Part shown: positions 24,723-32,571 of the stretch, in pieces
Numbering within the stretch: position 1 is the stretch's first letter
Layout of the letters: each line of letters starts with the position of its first letter
Assembly: GCA_964617875.1 (NCBI GenBank)
Contig: CAZUAI010000045.1
Span: 1-45,931 of the forward strand
Length of the DNA stretch: 45,931 bases
Reading direction: 5' to 3'
DNA from: CAZMVY01 sp964617875
GTDB lineage: Bacteria > Planctomycetota > Phycisphaerae > UBA1845 > PWPN01
Program-made: the position numbers and the translations under genes
Notes under the pieces: model-generated
Told to the model about the DNA's origin: nothing
Databases searched by the model: none
Seen by the model: the letters and a program-made list of their open reading frames with translations, nothing else

Positions 24723-26162
24723 TCACCTGCCCGCCGCACGACGCCGCGTGTCCGCCCGGGGTGGTCCCTGCGTCCCCGGCCAGGGGTAGTCGTTCTTGCC
24801 GGCCGTCGGCTCCAGGGGGCCTTCGGGCAGCGTCTTCTGCCACGCGAGCACCCGGGCCGCGAGCCGCTCGACGACGTCCGCGTGTCCGTCCGCCACGTTG
24901 TTCAACTGCGTCGGGTCGCGCAAGATGTCGTACAGCTCGACGCGGCTGCGGTCGGGATTCATCAGGAGTTTCCAGTCGCCCTCGCGGATCGCGAGGATCG
25001 GGCTGCGGTGGAAGGGCTCGCCGAAGATGTGAAACCGCCACTCCCACATCAGCGGCGTCTTCCGCGGACGCGACCCGCCGAGCAGGACGTCGCTCATGTC
25101 TTCGCCGTCCAGCGCATGGCCGACCGGCGGTTCGACGCCCGCAAGCCTGCACAGAGTCGGCAGGAAGTCCACCCCCGCGACGACGGCGGCGTCCTCGACC
25201 CGCCTGGCCGGCACGTGGCCCGGCCAGCGGACGAGGAACGGCGTGCGGATGCCGCCTTCGTACAGGCTGCGCTTCCGCCCGCGGAACGGCCCGGCCGAGC
25301 CCACGCCGCTGTGGCCCGCGTTGGCGATGTGAATGTCCTCCGGCCCGTTGTCGCTGGAGAACAGCACGATCGTGTCGTCGGCCAGGCCCATCCTGTCCAG
25401 CTCGTCCAGCAGGCGCCCGATCTGCGCATCGATGTCGCCGACGGAGGCGTAGTAGATCGTCTCGGCGGACTTGTGCGGGATGCCCCGTCCAGGGCTGAAT
25501 CGCTCGTAGGGCTTCATCTGCTCGTCGGTGGGGTTCAACGCGGCGTGCGGCAGGAGCGTCCACAGGTTCACATAGAACGGCCGGTCCCTGTTCTTGCGAA
25601 CGAACGCGAGCGTCTCGTCCACGAAGAGGGCCGTGGAATTCGGCCAGAACGCGGCCGGCGGTTCCTTCCATCCGGGGTTGACCGAGACCATCGTCCGGGC
25701 GACGTCGAAGCCGTATGCCGTCGGGTCCGGCGCGCCGGGGCCGTGGCCGAGGTGCCACTTGCCGAAGTGCGCCGTGGCGTACCCGGCGGCCTTCAACAGC
25801 GCGGCAACATTGGGCACCTTCGGATCCAGCCAGTTCGACATCCCGCGCTGGGCGTTCTGCGCGTGCTCGGCGTAGTGCCCGTGGATGCGGTGTCGGGCCG
25901 GATACTGCCCGGTCAGGAACGCGCAGCGGCTTGGCGAGCACACGGACCCATTCACGTAGAACTGCGTGAAGAGCGTGCCCCCGGCGGCCAGCCGGTCGAT
26001 CTGCGGCGTTCGCAGCCGCTCGTGTCCGTAACAGCTCAAGTCCCCCCAGCCCAGATCATCGCAGAGAATGAAGATGATGTTGGGCCTGGACGCCGCCCCC
26101 GCCGACGCCGCCGCGGTTCCCCACGCCAACACAAACACGATCGCATGCCAGAAGACGCTTCT
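24723..26162 (-). CDS. Exported formylglycine-type sulfatase
   Basis: 479 aa from a GTG at 26162, which has GAGGG 7 nt upstream and gives a short signal peptide (VRSVFWHAIVFVLAWG, cleavage near SAGA). An ATG at 26210 overlapping the mreD stop as ATGA is the alternative (495 aa). Type I sulfatase motifs: D36 and D37 (CDDLGWGD), C76-S-P-S-R80 with C76 to be converted to formylglycine, GKWHLG, and FSSDNGPED for calcium ligands. It hydrolyses sulfate esters; substrate unknown, though planctomycete sulfatases usually act on algal polysaccharides. The maturation enzyme (FGE or anSME) is not in this window. The longer frame up to 26777 overlaps mreD and is a shadow. It sits between mreD and amrS. 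Confidence 0.92.
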   Translation of the reverse strand, partial: RSVFWHAIVFVLAWGTAAASAGAASRPNIIFILCDDLGWGDLSCYGHERLRTPQIDRLAAGGTLFTQFYVNGSVCSPSRCAFLTGQYPARHRIHGHYAEHAQNAQRGMSNWLDPKVPNVAALLKAAGYATAHFGKWHLGHGPGAPDPTAYGFDVARTMVSVNPGWKEPPAAFWPNSTALFVDETLAFVRKNRDRPFYVNLWTLLPHAALNPTDEQMKPYERFSPGRGIPHKSAETIYYASVGDIDAQIGRLLDELDRMGLADDTIVLFSSDNGPEDIHIANAGHSGVGSAGPFRGRKRSLYEGGIRTPFLVRWPGHVPARRVEDAAVVAGVDFLPTLCRLAGVEPPVGHALDGEDMSDVLLGGSRPRKTPLMWEWRFHIFGEPFHRSPILAIREGDWKLLMNPDRSRVELYDILRDPTQLNNVADGHADVVERLAARVLAWQKTLPEGPLEPTAGKNDYPWPGTQGPPRADTRRRAAGR

Positions 26163-26206
26163 CACAGGTCGGCCCTCATTGCCTGGCCCTCGGCACCCTG
26201 CACCGT

Positions 26207-26743
26207 TCATCCCGGCCTTCCCCGCGCCATCGTTGCCCGCAGGCCCGTCAGCCGTCGCATGCGGATGAGCAGCCAGTGAAAGTACGGCGCCCAGAACGTC
26301 GTGTACAGCGCGGTGAGCACGGCGTACGTCCACACGCCCGTGGCCGGCGACGTGCCCTCGGGGGCGGTGGCGGAACGGTACAGCGCGACGACCGACTGAA
26401 CGAGCATCGCGCCCAGGAAGGTCAGGATCGTGTGCGTCAGCCAGTGCTCGCGGAACACGAGGTCGCGGACGTGGTAGATCAGCCACGCCGTCCCGCCGAA
26501 GCTGAATGCGAAAAGGCCGAGGTGGCCGTAGCCGGCGCTGCCGTTGACGCTTTCGAGGTCGATCAGCAGCCCGAGCACCCACGCCCCGAGGCAGGCGTCG
26601 GGCCAGGGCCCCATGACCGCGTAGAACACCGCGAGCACGAAAAGCCAGTCCGGACGGATCTCGCCGATCGCCAGGTGCGGCGCAAGGGCGGTCTGCAGGA
26701 CCAGGCAGAGACCGGCCAGGATGGCGAACGTCACCCAACGCAC
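26207..26743 (-). CDS. mreD: Rod shape-determining protein MreD
   Basis: 178 aa from a GTG at 26743; the ribosome site is weak. MreD (PF04093) is a small integral inner-membrane protein of the elongasome that works with MreB and MreC. Hydrophobic helices run through most of it, with the family-like EIRPDWLFVLAVFYAVMGPWP and LGAWVLGLLIDLES stretches; the D in LLIDLES and the GYGHLGLFAFSF segment fit the family. No mreB or mreC is in the window, and MreD is usually downstream of those. Here it lies 90 bp downstream of a deacetylase-like gene and overlaps or nearly touches the sulfatase start. I am fairly sure of the family, less of its use in these cells. Confidence 0.82.
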   Translation of the reverse strand: MRWVTFAILAGLCLVLQTALAPHLAIGEIRPDWLFVLAVFYAVMGPWPDACLGAWVLGLLIDLESVNGSAGYGHLGLFAFSFGGTAWLIYHVRDLVFREHWLTHTILTFLGAMLVQSVVALYRSATAPEGTSPATGVWTYAVLTALYTTFWAPYFHWLLIRMRRLTGLRATMARGRPG

Positions 26744-26833
26744 GAGACACCGGCGGATATTGTACCGCGTGGGTCAACGGGGAACACGAGCGGGAAACGG
26801 GGCGGTTTCCGGAGGGGCCGCGCTCCGGAAGGC

Positions 26834-27682
26834 TTACCGTGCGCCGGCAAGCATCTCATCGACGCGGACGAACTCGTAGCCGCGCCGCGCGAGTTCATCC
26901 ACAAGGTCGCCGACGAGCGGGTGCATCTTGTCCGTACGGCCGGGGCCGGAGCCGACGTGCAGCAGGAGCAGGAAGCCGCTGAGGCCGTCGGGCTGCGTCG
27001 CCTCGAAGTCCAGGATGCTCTCGTAGATTTTCCGCGAGGGCATGAAGCTCTTGTGGTCGTCGGGGGCCCAGTCGGCGTTCGAGCGCGAGCCGGGGGTAAA
27101 GTTGAAGAGGACCATGCCGAGCCGCCGGGTCCACTCGACGATCTGCTCGTTGTACCACTCGTACGGCGGGATGAAGAACCGCATCTGCTCGCGCCGCGGG
27201 CCGTAAGCGGACAGGCCGGCGAGGTTCTTCTCCAGGTCGGCGCGGAAGGCGTCCTCCGTGACGAGCGTCTTTGTGCGGTCCTCCCACGGGCAGTAGAGCG
27301 GATGCGCGTCGGAGTGGGGCCCGAGGTAGTGGCCCTCGGCGACCATGCGGCGGAGGAACGGCTGATGCGCCGGCTTCCGCAGGTAGTCGCCGGTGACGAA
27401 GAAGGAGCCCTTGACGCCGCGGGCCCGAAGGGCGTCGAGGATCGTCTCCGTCCCCTCGCCGAAGTCGCCGCCGGTGAAGATCAGGGCGATCCGCTTGCGG
27501 TCGCGCGGGCCGCGCACGATGCCGCCGTGGTCGTATGTGAATGAGGCGCCGCCGATGTCCATGGTTCCGTGGTTCTCCTTCGTAGCGCGAGTCGGCGGAC
27601 GACAGCCGCACAACCCGGCCCACAGACAGCCTGCCAGTAGAACCCGAAGCGCCAGCGGGGGCCCCTCCGCTCGCCTCGCCAC
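26834..27682 (-). CDS. Polysaccharide deacetylase-like (divergent NodB) lipoprotein
   Basis: 282 aa from a GTG at 27682, which gives a signal with lipobox LCGC (Cys27). An ATG at 27562 with GGAGAA 10 nt upstream would give a 242-aa protein without signal; the lipobox favours the longer form. The NodB-like fold is visible: RIALIFTGGDFGEGTETILDALRARG, GVKGSFFVTGDYL, and PHSDAHPLYCPW, the H-S-x-x-H zinc-binding motif, then FFIPPYEWYN. However the usual FDDG catalytic and metal Asp pair is replaced by FTGGD, as in a Bacteroidetes-like FTGxxFxEG subfamily I remember. Activity is therefore uncertain. Upstream of it on the same strand is the DUF6807 gene. Confidence 0.8.
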   Translation of the reverse strand: MARRAEGPPLALRVLLAGCLWAGLCGCRPPTRATKENHGTMDIGGASFTYDHGGIVRGPRDRKRIALIFTGGDFGEGTETILDALRARGVKGSFFVTGDYLRKPAHQPFLRRMVAEGHYLGPHSDAHPLYCPWEDRTKTLVTEDAFRADLEKNLAGLSAYGPRREQMRFFIPPYEWYNEQIVEWTRRLGMVLFNFTPGSRSNADWAPDDHKSFMPSRKIYESILDFEATQPDGLSGFLLLLHVGSGPGRTDKMHPLVGDLVDELARRGYEFVRVDEMLAGAR

Positions 27683-27795
27683 AACAGGTAGGCGAACCCT
27701 TGCGGCCCCGGCCACGCGGCTGCGGAGAACCGCCCGGCCTGCACGTTCTCGCCGGCTCGTTTTCCCGCTTTTTCGCTCTTCTTCCACCGTCTCGT

Positions 27796-28686
27796 TCACG
27801 CGCCTCTCGCGAACGCCTCCCACTGTCTGTCGAGCGTCGCCTTTTCGCCCTTGCCCGCGTGGACGTAGACGCCGTAGCGCACGACGTACGCCTTGCCCGC
27901 CGGCAGCGTCAGCAGCCTGCCGTACGACGGGTTGGCCGAGAGAAAGCCGAACGGGTCGTTCATGCAGAACCACCGCACCGGGTGGTCCGGATTCGTCGGG
28001 TGGTCGAACATCGCCACGCCGGCCCAGTCCGGGTCGCCCCAGACGGCGCAGTCGTCGAGCTTGCCGCTGTAGTCGGCCCAGCGGGCCGGCTGGCCGAGCA
28101 TCGTCCTGGGGTCGTTGCGCCCTTCGCTGTCGAGCAGGACGCCCTTGTCCATGCTCCGCAGGCACCGGTAACTCAGCCCCGAGTACTCGTTGGACGGCGG
28201 CGCCGAGCGCAGCACGCGGTCCTTGCCGACGGCCGTGAGCCGCAACACCCAGTCGATCCGGTAGCCGTCGCCCGACGGCGGGTTCACGCGGACCTCCCGC
28301 TGCTCGGCGACCCACGTCTCGCCCGCGTGCGTGACCCACTCGAGCCCGTGAGCGAAGGCAACGCTGCCGTCGCCGCCGACCCGCGTGGCGATGTCGCCCT
28401 TGACGTCGCACCGCCCGTGCGGCTTGCCCTCGGGGGCCATCAGTTCGGTTTCCCAGAAGTTCAGGTCGTCCACGTACCGCTGGCAGAAAAACAGGCCGAA
28501 GTGCCAGACGTGGTCGTGCGGCCGCGGGAGGGCGACGTTCTCGCCGGCCCGCCGTCGCGCCGTCGGCGGGAGGGCCACAAGGTCGAAATACGGCTTGCTG
28601 CTCCGCCCGTCCGCGCGGTACTGGAGGAGCGGCCGCCCGTCGCAGGCGATCAGGACCAGTCCCGGTGTCTTCTCGATCATGAGCAT
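27796..28686 (-). CDS. DUF6807 / PmoA-like family protein
   Basis: 296 aa from an ATG at 28686 (or the ATG at 28680); GAGGCGGG lies 6 nt upstream. The family (PF14100, called PmoA-like in some databases despite no link to methane oxidation) is common in Planctomycetota and Bacteroidota near sugar-degradation genes. Visible marks are the His-rich RPHDHVWHFGLFFC, where relatives have HHRGLWF, and SYRCLRSMDKG, a strand pair around GVAMFDHPTNPDHPVRWF, and FLSANPSYGRLLTLPAGK. The fold is beta-rich and may bind sugars. I see no signal peptide. It is the first gene of the minus-strand cluster that continues into the deacetylase-like gene, 113 nt away. Function is unknown. Confidence 0.8.
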   Translation of the reverse strand: MLMIEKTPGLVLIACDGRPLLQYRADGRSSKPYFDLVALPPTARRRAGENVALPRPHDHVWHFGLFFCQRYVDDLNFWETELMAPEGKPHGRCDVKGDIATRVGGDGSVAFAHGLEWVTHAGETWVAEQREVRVNPPSGDGYRIDWVLRLTAVGKDRVLRSAPPSNEYSGLSYRCLRSMDKGVLLDSEGRNDPRTMLGQPARWADYSGKLDDCAVWGDPDWAGVAMFDHPTNPDHPVRWFCMNDPFGFLSANPSYGRLLTLPAGKAYVVRYGVYVHAGKGEKATLDRQWEAFARGA

Positions 28687-29114
28687 AAAGTACCCGCCTC
28701 TGTGGGGTGCGGCCTTGCCGGAGACCGCGACTCAGGTCCGCCGAGAAGCAATTCCCGGCGGTGCGACAGCGAAATCATGGAGCGCCGAGGCCGCGGGCGT
28801 CAAGGCAGGCCGTGCCAGCGTCGACGGCACGGAAGCACGGTAGAGTCGGCGGATCTGCTCGTGCTCCGCCGGGGCTTGTGATCGCTCGAGAAGGTGCTGG
28901 ATCGTACCGTGTGCGTCGGAAAGTGAGATCGCGTACACTGCCGGCGGTTGTTGCCGGTCGGTCGCTCCGGTGCCGTTGCCGGCGAGGGGGCCATGCCCGG
29001 TTGTGGTGCGGGCTTGCAGCCTGCTCCGCAATGCAGGCAAGATGCCTGCACCACAACGAACGTGGCCGGCCGAAAGCGGCATCCGACGATTCTTGATCTG
29101 TTGATGGAGTGATT
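28687..29114. other. Non-coding gap between divergent genes
   Basis: This 428-bp stretch separates divergent genes. Apart from the REP-like hairpin at 29001-29056 it contains no frame I can support, although several short antisense ORFs run through it. No clear -35/-10 pair is seen. Promoters for both neighbours are expected here. Confidence 0.5.
29001..29056. repeat. REP-like inverted repeat with two hairpin units
   Basis: Two 24-nt arms (29001-29024 and 29033-29056), 18 of 24 positions complementary, flank an 8-nt loop; the outer ends TTGTGGTGC and GCACCACAA match perfectly. Each arm has its own small hairpin; the right one is GCAGGC-AAGAT-GCCTGC followed by ACCACAA. The same unit, with transitions, recurs at 38926-38948. 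This looks like a dispersed palindromic element such as REPs. Confidence 0.68.
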
Positions 29115-30377
29115 ATGATGCTCAGATACAGTCTCGCGCGGACGTTCGCGGCCCTCGCCCTGTCCGCCGGCTCGGTCCCCGCCGCCGACTTCGCCATTCG
29201 CGACGGCGACGTCGTCGCGTTCGTGGGCGACAGCATCACGGCCGCCGGGACGTACGGCAAGATCATCGAGAACTACACGCTGCTCCGCTTCCCCGATCGC
29301 AAGGTGCGGTTCTTCAACGCCGGCAAGGGCGGCGACACGGCGGCGGGGTCGCTCGAGCGGTTCGACCGCGACGTCTTCGACCGGGGGGCAACGCTCGTCA
29401 CCGTCGCGTTCGGCATCAACGACATCGGCTGGGGCGTCCGGGCCGACGCCGGGCACAGGAAAGCGTACCTCGATGGCGTCCGCGCGATCGTCGAGCGGTG
29501 CAGGAAGCGCAACGTGCGGGTCTACATCTGCTCGGCGGCGGTCACGGCGGAGAACCCGGAGACGGCCAGGAACGGCTTCCTCCAGACGATGTGCAACGAG
29601 GGGATGGAGATCGCCCGGTCGATGGGCGAGGGGGCGATCGACGTGCAGGGCATCATGCGCGAGATCCAGCGGAAGGTCTGGGCCGCCAACGCCACGGCCA
29701 AAACCGGGAAGGAGAAGGACTCGCTCCACGCCGCCGACGGCATCCACCTGAACGACTACGGCCAGATCGCGATGGCCTATGCGATCCTCAAGGGACTCAA
29801 CGCCCCCGCGGACGTGTCGTCCGTCGTCGTCGATGCCCGCGGCCCGGCCGTCGTCGAGGCCGCCGGCTGCAGCGTCACGAAGCTCACCGGCCGCGACGAG
29901 ATGCTCGAGTTCATCCGGCTCGACGAGCAGCTGCCGCTGAACCTCGGGTTGATCGGGTTGCTCGCGTACCGCTGGGTGCCGATCCCCGATGAGCTGAACC
30001 GCTACATGCTCACCGTCCGCAACCTCAAGCCGGGCCGGTATGACGTGCTTGCGGACGACCGGCGGATCGGCACGTACGGCCACGACCAGTTGGCCGCGGG
30101 CGTCAACATCGCGTCGGCCACGCTGGACGCGTGGGAACCGGGCGGCCCGTGGGATGCGCAGGCGACGATCTTGCGGAACTTCACCGACGCGCGGTTCGAA
30201 CTCCAGTCGTCACGCCGGCTGACGCCGCTGTATCTGCCCCACAGTCCGAATCTCGACGAGATCAACCGGCAGGCCGACAGGCTCAACGCCGAGATCGAAG
30301 CGCTCCAGCGGACAACGGCCCGGCCGACGCCGTACCGGTTCGTCATCCGGCCGGCGCAGGAAAAGCCGGCGAAGTAG
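29115..30377 (+). CDS. Exported SGNH/GDSL hydrolase
   Basis: 420 aa from the ATG at 29115, with GGAG 5 nt upstream; ATG 29118 and GTG 29109 are alternatives. Residues 4-24 are a signal peptide (cleavage after VPAA). Family blocks: S40 nucleophile in FVGDSITAAG, the Gly of NAGKGGDT, Asn in AFGINDIGWG (oxyanion hole) and the Asp/His pair in ADGIHLNDYGQ. Such enzymes are esterases or deacetylases; many in Planctomycetota and Verrucomicrobiota act on acetylated polysaccharides. About 190 residues follow the hydrolase domain, so there is a C-terminal extension without a known domain. It is followed by a sulfatase and a flavodoxin gene on the same strand. A carbohydrate role is inferred from this context. 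Confidence 0.88.
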   Translation: MMLRYSLARTFAALALSAGSVPAADFAIRDGDVVAFVGDSITAAGTYGKIIENYTLLRFPDRKVRFFNAGKGGDTAAGSLERFDRDVFDRGATLVTVAFGINDIGWGVRADAGHRKAYLDGVRAIVERCRKRNVRVYICSAAVTAENPETARNGFLQTMCNEGMEIARSMGEGAIDVQGIMREIQRKVWAANATAKTGKEKDSLHAADGIHLNDYGQIAMAYAILKGLNAPADVSSVVVDARGPAVVEAAGCSVTKLTGRDEMLEFIRLDEQLPLNLGLIGLLAYRWVPIPDELNRYMLTVRNLKPGRYDVLADDRRIGTYGHDQLAAGVNIASATLDAWEPGGPWDAQATILRNFTDARFELQSSRRLTPLYLPHSPNLDEINRQADRLNAEIEALQRTTARPTPYRFVIRPAQEKPAK

Positions 30378-30385
30378 GTGCCAAG

Positions 30386-30483
30386 AAGGTGTCAGGAACC
30401 GTTGGCCATGCCGGCGGAGCGCGGGGTTCGGATCTGCGGATCGAGAGGACGGGGCTTTCGCCGTCGGAGGGTTCTGACGCCTT
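30386..30483. repeat. Imperfect long-range inverted repeat in the SGNH-sulfatase gap
   Basis: AAGGTGTCAGGAACC at 30386-30400 pairs with GGTTCTGACGCCTT at 30470-30483, apart from one bulged base and one G-U pair. The arms enclose about 69 nt. Similar AAGGTGTCAGGAACC palindromes are familiar to me from other genomes as REP-like elements, but I cannot check that here. Confidence 0.4.
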
Positions 30484-30508
30484 TCCTGCGAACGAGGAGG
30501 TGATTGTC

Positions 30509-31885
30509 ATGCGTTACTGGATCCGGACGTTTGCATCGATGTTGCTGGTCCTGGGGGCGGCGTCGGCCGCGTTCGCCGCCGGGCGTAACGTCGTGCTCAT
30601 GATCGGCGACGACCACGGCCTGCAGGTCGGCTGCTACGGGGACCCTGTCGCGCAGACGCCCGCGATGGACCGGCTCGCCGCACAGGGCACACGGTTCGCC
30701 AACGCCTTCGCCGGCGTCGCGAGCTGCAGTCCCTCGCGAGCGGTCATCCTGACAGGCCAGCACAACCACACGAACGGGCAGTACGGCCTCGCGCATGACG
30801 TACACAACTTTCATTCCTTTGATCGCGTGCGATCGCTGCCGAACCTGCTCAGGGAGGCCGGCTACCGCACGGCGATCGTCGGGAAGTACCACGTGCTGCC
30901 CGAATCGGCGTACGCATTCGAACAGCACCTCCCCTGCCCCGGCGGTCCGCGGCAGGTGGCGGCGGTGGCTGAGGCGGCCCGCACGTTCATGGCCGAGCCC
31001 GGCAAGCCGTTCTTCCTTCTGGTCGGCTATGTCGATCCTCACCGGGTCGCCGGGGGCTTCGGCAGGGGCGAAAAACACCGCGGCATCCGGCGGATCGAGT
31101 ACAAGCCGGAGGCGATCGTCGTGCCGCCGTGGCTCCCCGACAACCCCGATGTGCGCGACGAACTGGCGGACTACTACGAGTCGATCAGCCGGCTCGACCA
31201 GGGCATCGGGCTCGTGCTCGACGCAATCCGCGACACGGGCCACGCCGACGACACGCTCGTAATCTACGTCAGCGATAACGGCCCGCCGTTCCCGGGCGCC
31301 AAGACGACGTTGTACGATCCGGGCGTTCACCTGCCGCTGTTGATCCGCGCGCCGGGCCAGAAGAAGGCGGGCGTCGTGAGCCGGGCGATGACAAGCTTCG
31401 TGGACATCGCGCCCACGATCCTGGAGTGGGCCGGCGCAAAGGCACCGGCCGACCTCGCCGGCCGGTCGCTGCTGCCCATCCTCGCCGAGGAGGATCCGGC
31501 CGGCTGGGATGTCGTCTACGGCTCGCACATGTGCCACGAGGTCACGATGTACTACCCGATGCGAATGGTCCGCACGCGCGAATACAAGTACATCCTCAAC
31601 CTTGCCCACGAACTGGAGTTTCCGTTCGCGTCGGACCTCTGGGACTCGCGGACCTGGCAGGGCGTGCTGCGCCGGAAGGATGTAGAATACGGCCGGCGCA
31701 CGGTGAGCGCCCTGCTGCACCGGCCGCGTGAGGAGCTGTACGACCTGCGAAAGGACCCGGACGAGAGCCGCAACGTCGCGGCCGACCCGGCCTGCGCGGG
31801 CGTGCTGGAGGACCTCCGGCGGCGCCTGCGGCGGTGGCAGGAAGAGACGAAGGATCCGTGGCTGGTGAAGTATCGGCACGAGTAG
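30509..31885 (+). CDS. Exported formylglycine-type sulfatase
   Basis: 458 aa from the ATG at 30509, with a strong GAGGAGGTGA 6 nt upstream; earlier in-frame sequence overlaps the SGNH gene and is a shadow. The signal peptide is residues 1-23, cleaved after FAA or AFAA. Type I sulfatase signs are D34 and D35 (IGDDHG), C73-S-P-S-R77 with C73 as the formylglycine precursor, GKYHVL, VYVSDNGPPF and DPGVHLPLLIRAPGQ. It is probably an arylsulfatase-like or carbohydrate sulfatase; no substrate can be named. It differs clearly from the sulfatase at 24723-26162 (no close repeat in sequence), so the two are not a recent duplication. The neighbouring SGNH enzyme suggests joint processing of esterified, sulfated glycans. 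Confidence 0.93.
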   Translation: MRYWIRTFASMLLVLGAASAAFAAGRNVVLMIGDDHGLQVGCYGDPVAQTPAMDRLAAQGTRFANAFAGVASCSPSRAVILTGQHNHTNGQYGLAHDVHNFHSFDRVRSLPNLLREAGYRTAIVGKYHVLPESAYAFEQHLPCPGGPRQVAAVAEAARTFMAEPGKPFFLLVGYVDPHRVAGGFGRGEKHRGIRRIEYKPEAIVVPPWLPDNPDVRDELADYYESISRLDQGIGLVLDAIRDTGHADDTLVIYVSDNGPPFPGAKTTLYDPGVHLPLLIRAPGQKKAGVVSRAMTSFVDIAPTILEWAGAKAPADLAGRSLLPILAEEDPAGWDVVYGSHMCHEVTMYYPMRMVRTREYKYILNLAHELEFPFASDLWDSRTWQGVLRRKDVEYGRRTVSALLHRPREELYDLRKDPDESRNVAADPACAGVLEDLRRRLRRWQEETKDPWLVKYRHE

Positions 31886-31896
31886 CGGAGGAACCC

Positions 31897-32472
31897 ATGA
31901 GAGTACTCAGCGTCAACGGCAGTCCCCGTGAGCACGGGAACACGCACATGATGCTCCGCCGCGTGTGCGATCGCCTGGCGGCGGCGGGCGTGACGGTGGA
32001 CACGGCCTACCTGCACGGCCTCGGCATCGCGCCGTGCGACGCGTGCATGTGCTGCATGGAGACGAAGGACGGCCTGTGCCACGGGCCGCAGGATGCGTGC
32101 AACGACCTGATCGCCCGCTCGCGCGCCGCCGACGTGATCCTGCTCGGCTCGCCGGTGTACTTCGGGTCGCTCACGGGCCAGATCAAGGCCTACATGGACC
32201 GCGTCGGCTTCGTCAGCCGCGTGTCGGACGGCTTCCTGCGGCGGAAGATCGGCGCGGCGGTCGTCCCGGCCCGGCGGGCGGGACAACTGCTCACATTTGC
32301 CGAGTTGAACATGTGGTTCCTGATCAACGGGATGGTCGTGCCCGGCAGCAGCTACTGGAACGTCGGGCAGGCGCTGCGCGAGGGAGACATCGCGCAGGAC
32401 CAGGAAGCGCTCGCGACGCTCGATGAGCTGGCCCGCAACATCCAGTGGCTGCTGGAGCGGACGCGCAACTGA
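31897..32472 (+). CDS. Flavodoxin-family protein with Cys motif of iron-sulfur flavoproteins
   Basis: 191 aa from the ATG at 31897, with GCGGAGGA 5 nt upstream; it begins 11 nt after the sulfatase stop. The FMN phosphate loop is VNGSPREHGNTH. Cysteines C47, C50, C53 and C61 fit the C-x2-C-x2-C-x7-C pattern that binds a [4Fe-4S] cluster in iron-sulfur flavoproteins, with C52 and C68 extra. GSPVYFGSLTGQIKAYMDR is the typical family segment. It should transfer electrons between reduced donors and an unknown acceptor in the cytoplasm. A link to the preceding exported sulfatase is not obvious; one idea is electron supply for a radical sulfatase maturation step. Confidence 0.85.
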   Translation: MRVLSVNGSPREHGNTHMMLRRVCDRLAAAGVTVDTAYLHGLGIAPCDACMCCMETKDGLCHGPQDACNDLIARSRAADVILLGSPVYFGSLTGQIKAYMDRVGFVSRVSDGFLRRKIGAAVVPARRAGQLLTFAELNMWFLINGMVVPGSSYWNVGQALREGDIAQDQEALATLDELARNIQWLLERTRN

Positions 32473-32487
32473 GCAGGAAAGATCGCA

Positions 32488-32515
32488 GGTGCCCCGCACA
32501 ACCGGCCGGGGCACC
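32488..32515. terminator. Strong hairpin between convergent genes
   Basis: A perfect 9-bp stem, GGTGCCCCG (32488-32496) and CGGGGCACC (32507-32515), with a 10-nt loop, is followed by CGTTT. It lies 15 nt after the flavodoxin gene and 56 nt from the end of the opposite dockerin-tailed gene, so it probably ends transcription in both directions. Confidence 0.7.
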
Positions 32516-32571
32516 CGTTTGCAGAATCCCGGACCATCGGCTGCCCGTCCGGCCGCACCGTCCAGGCGCGG

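Noticed and set aside
26210..26777. N-terminal extension of the sulfatase frame over mreD
   Set aside because: The extra part is the shadow of mreD in another frame; the signal peptide and ribosome site lie at 26162-26210.
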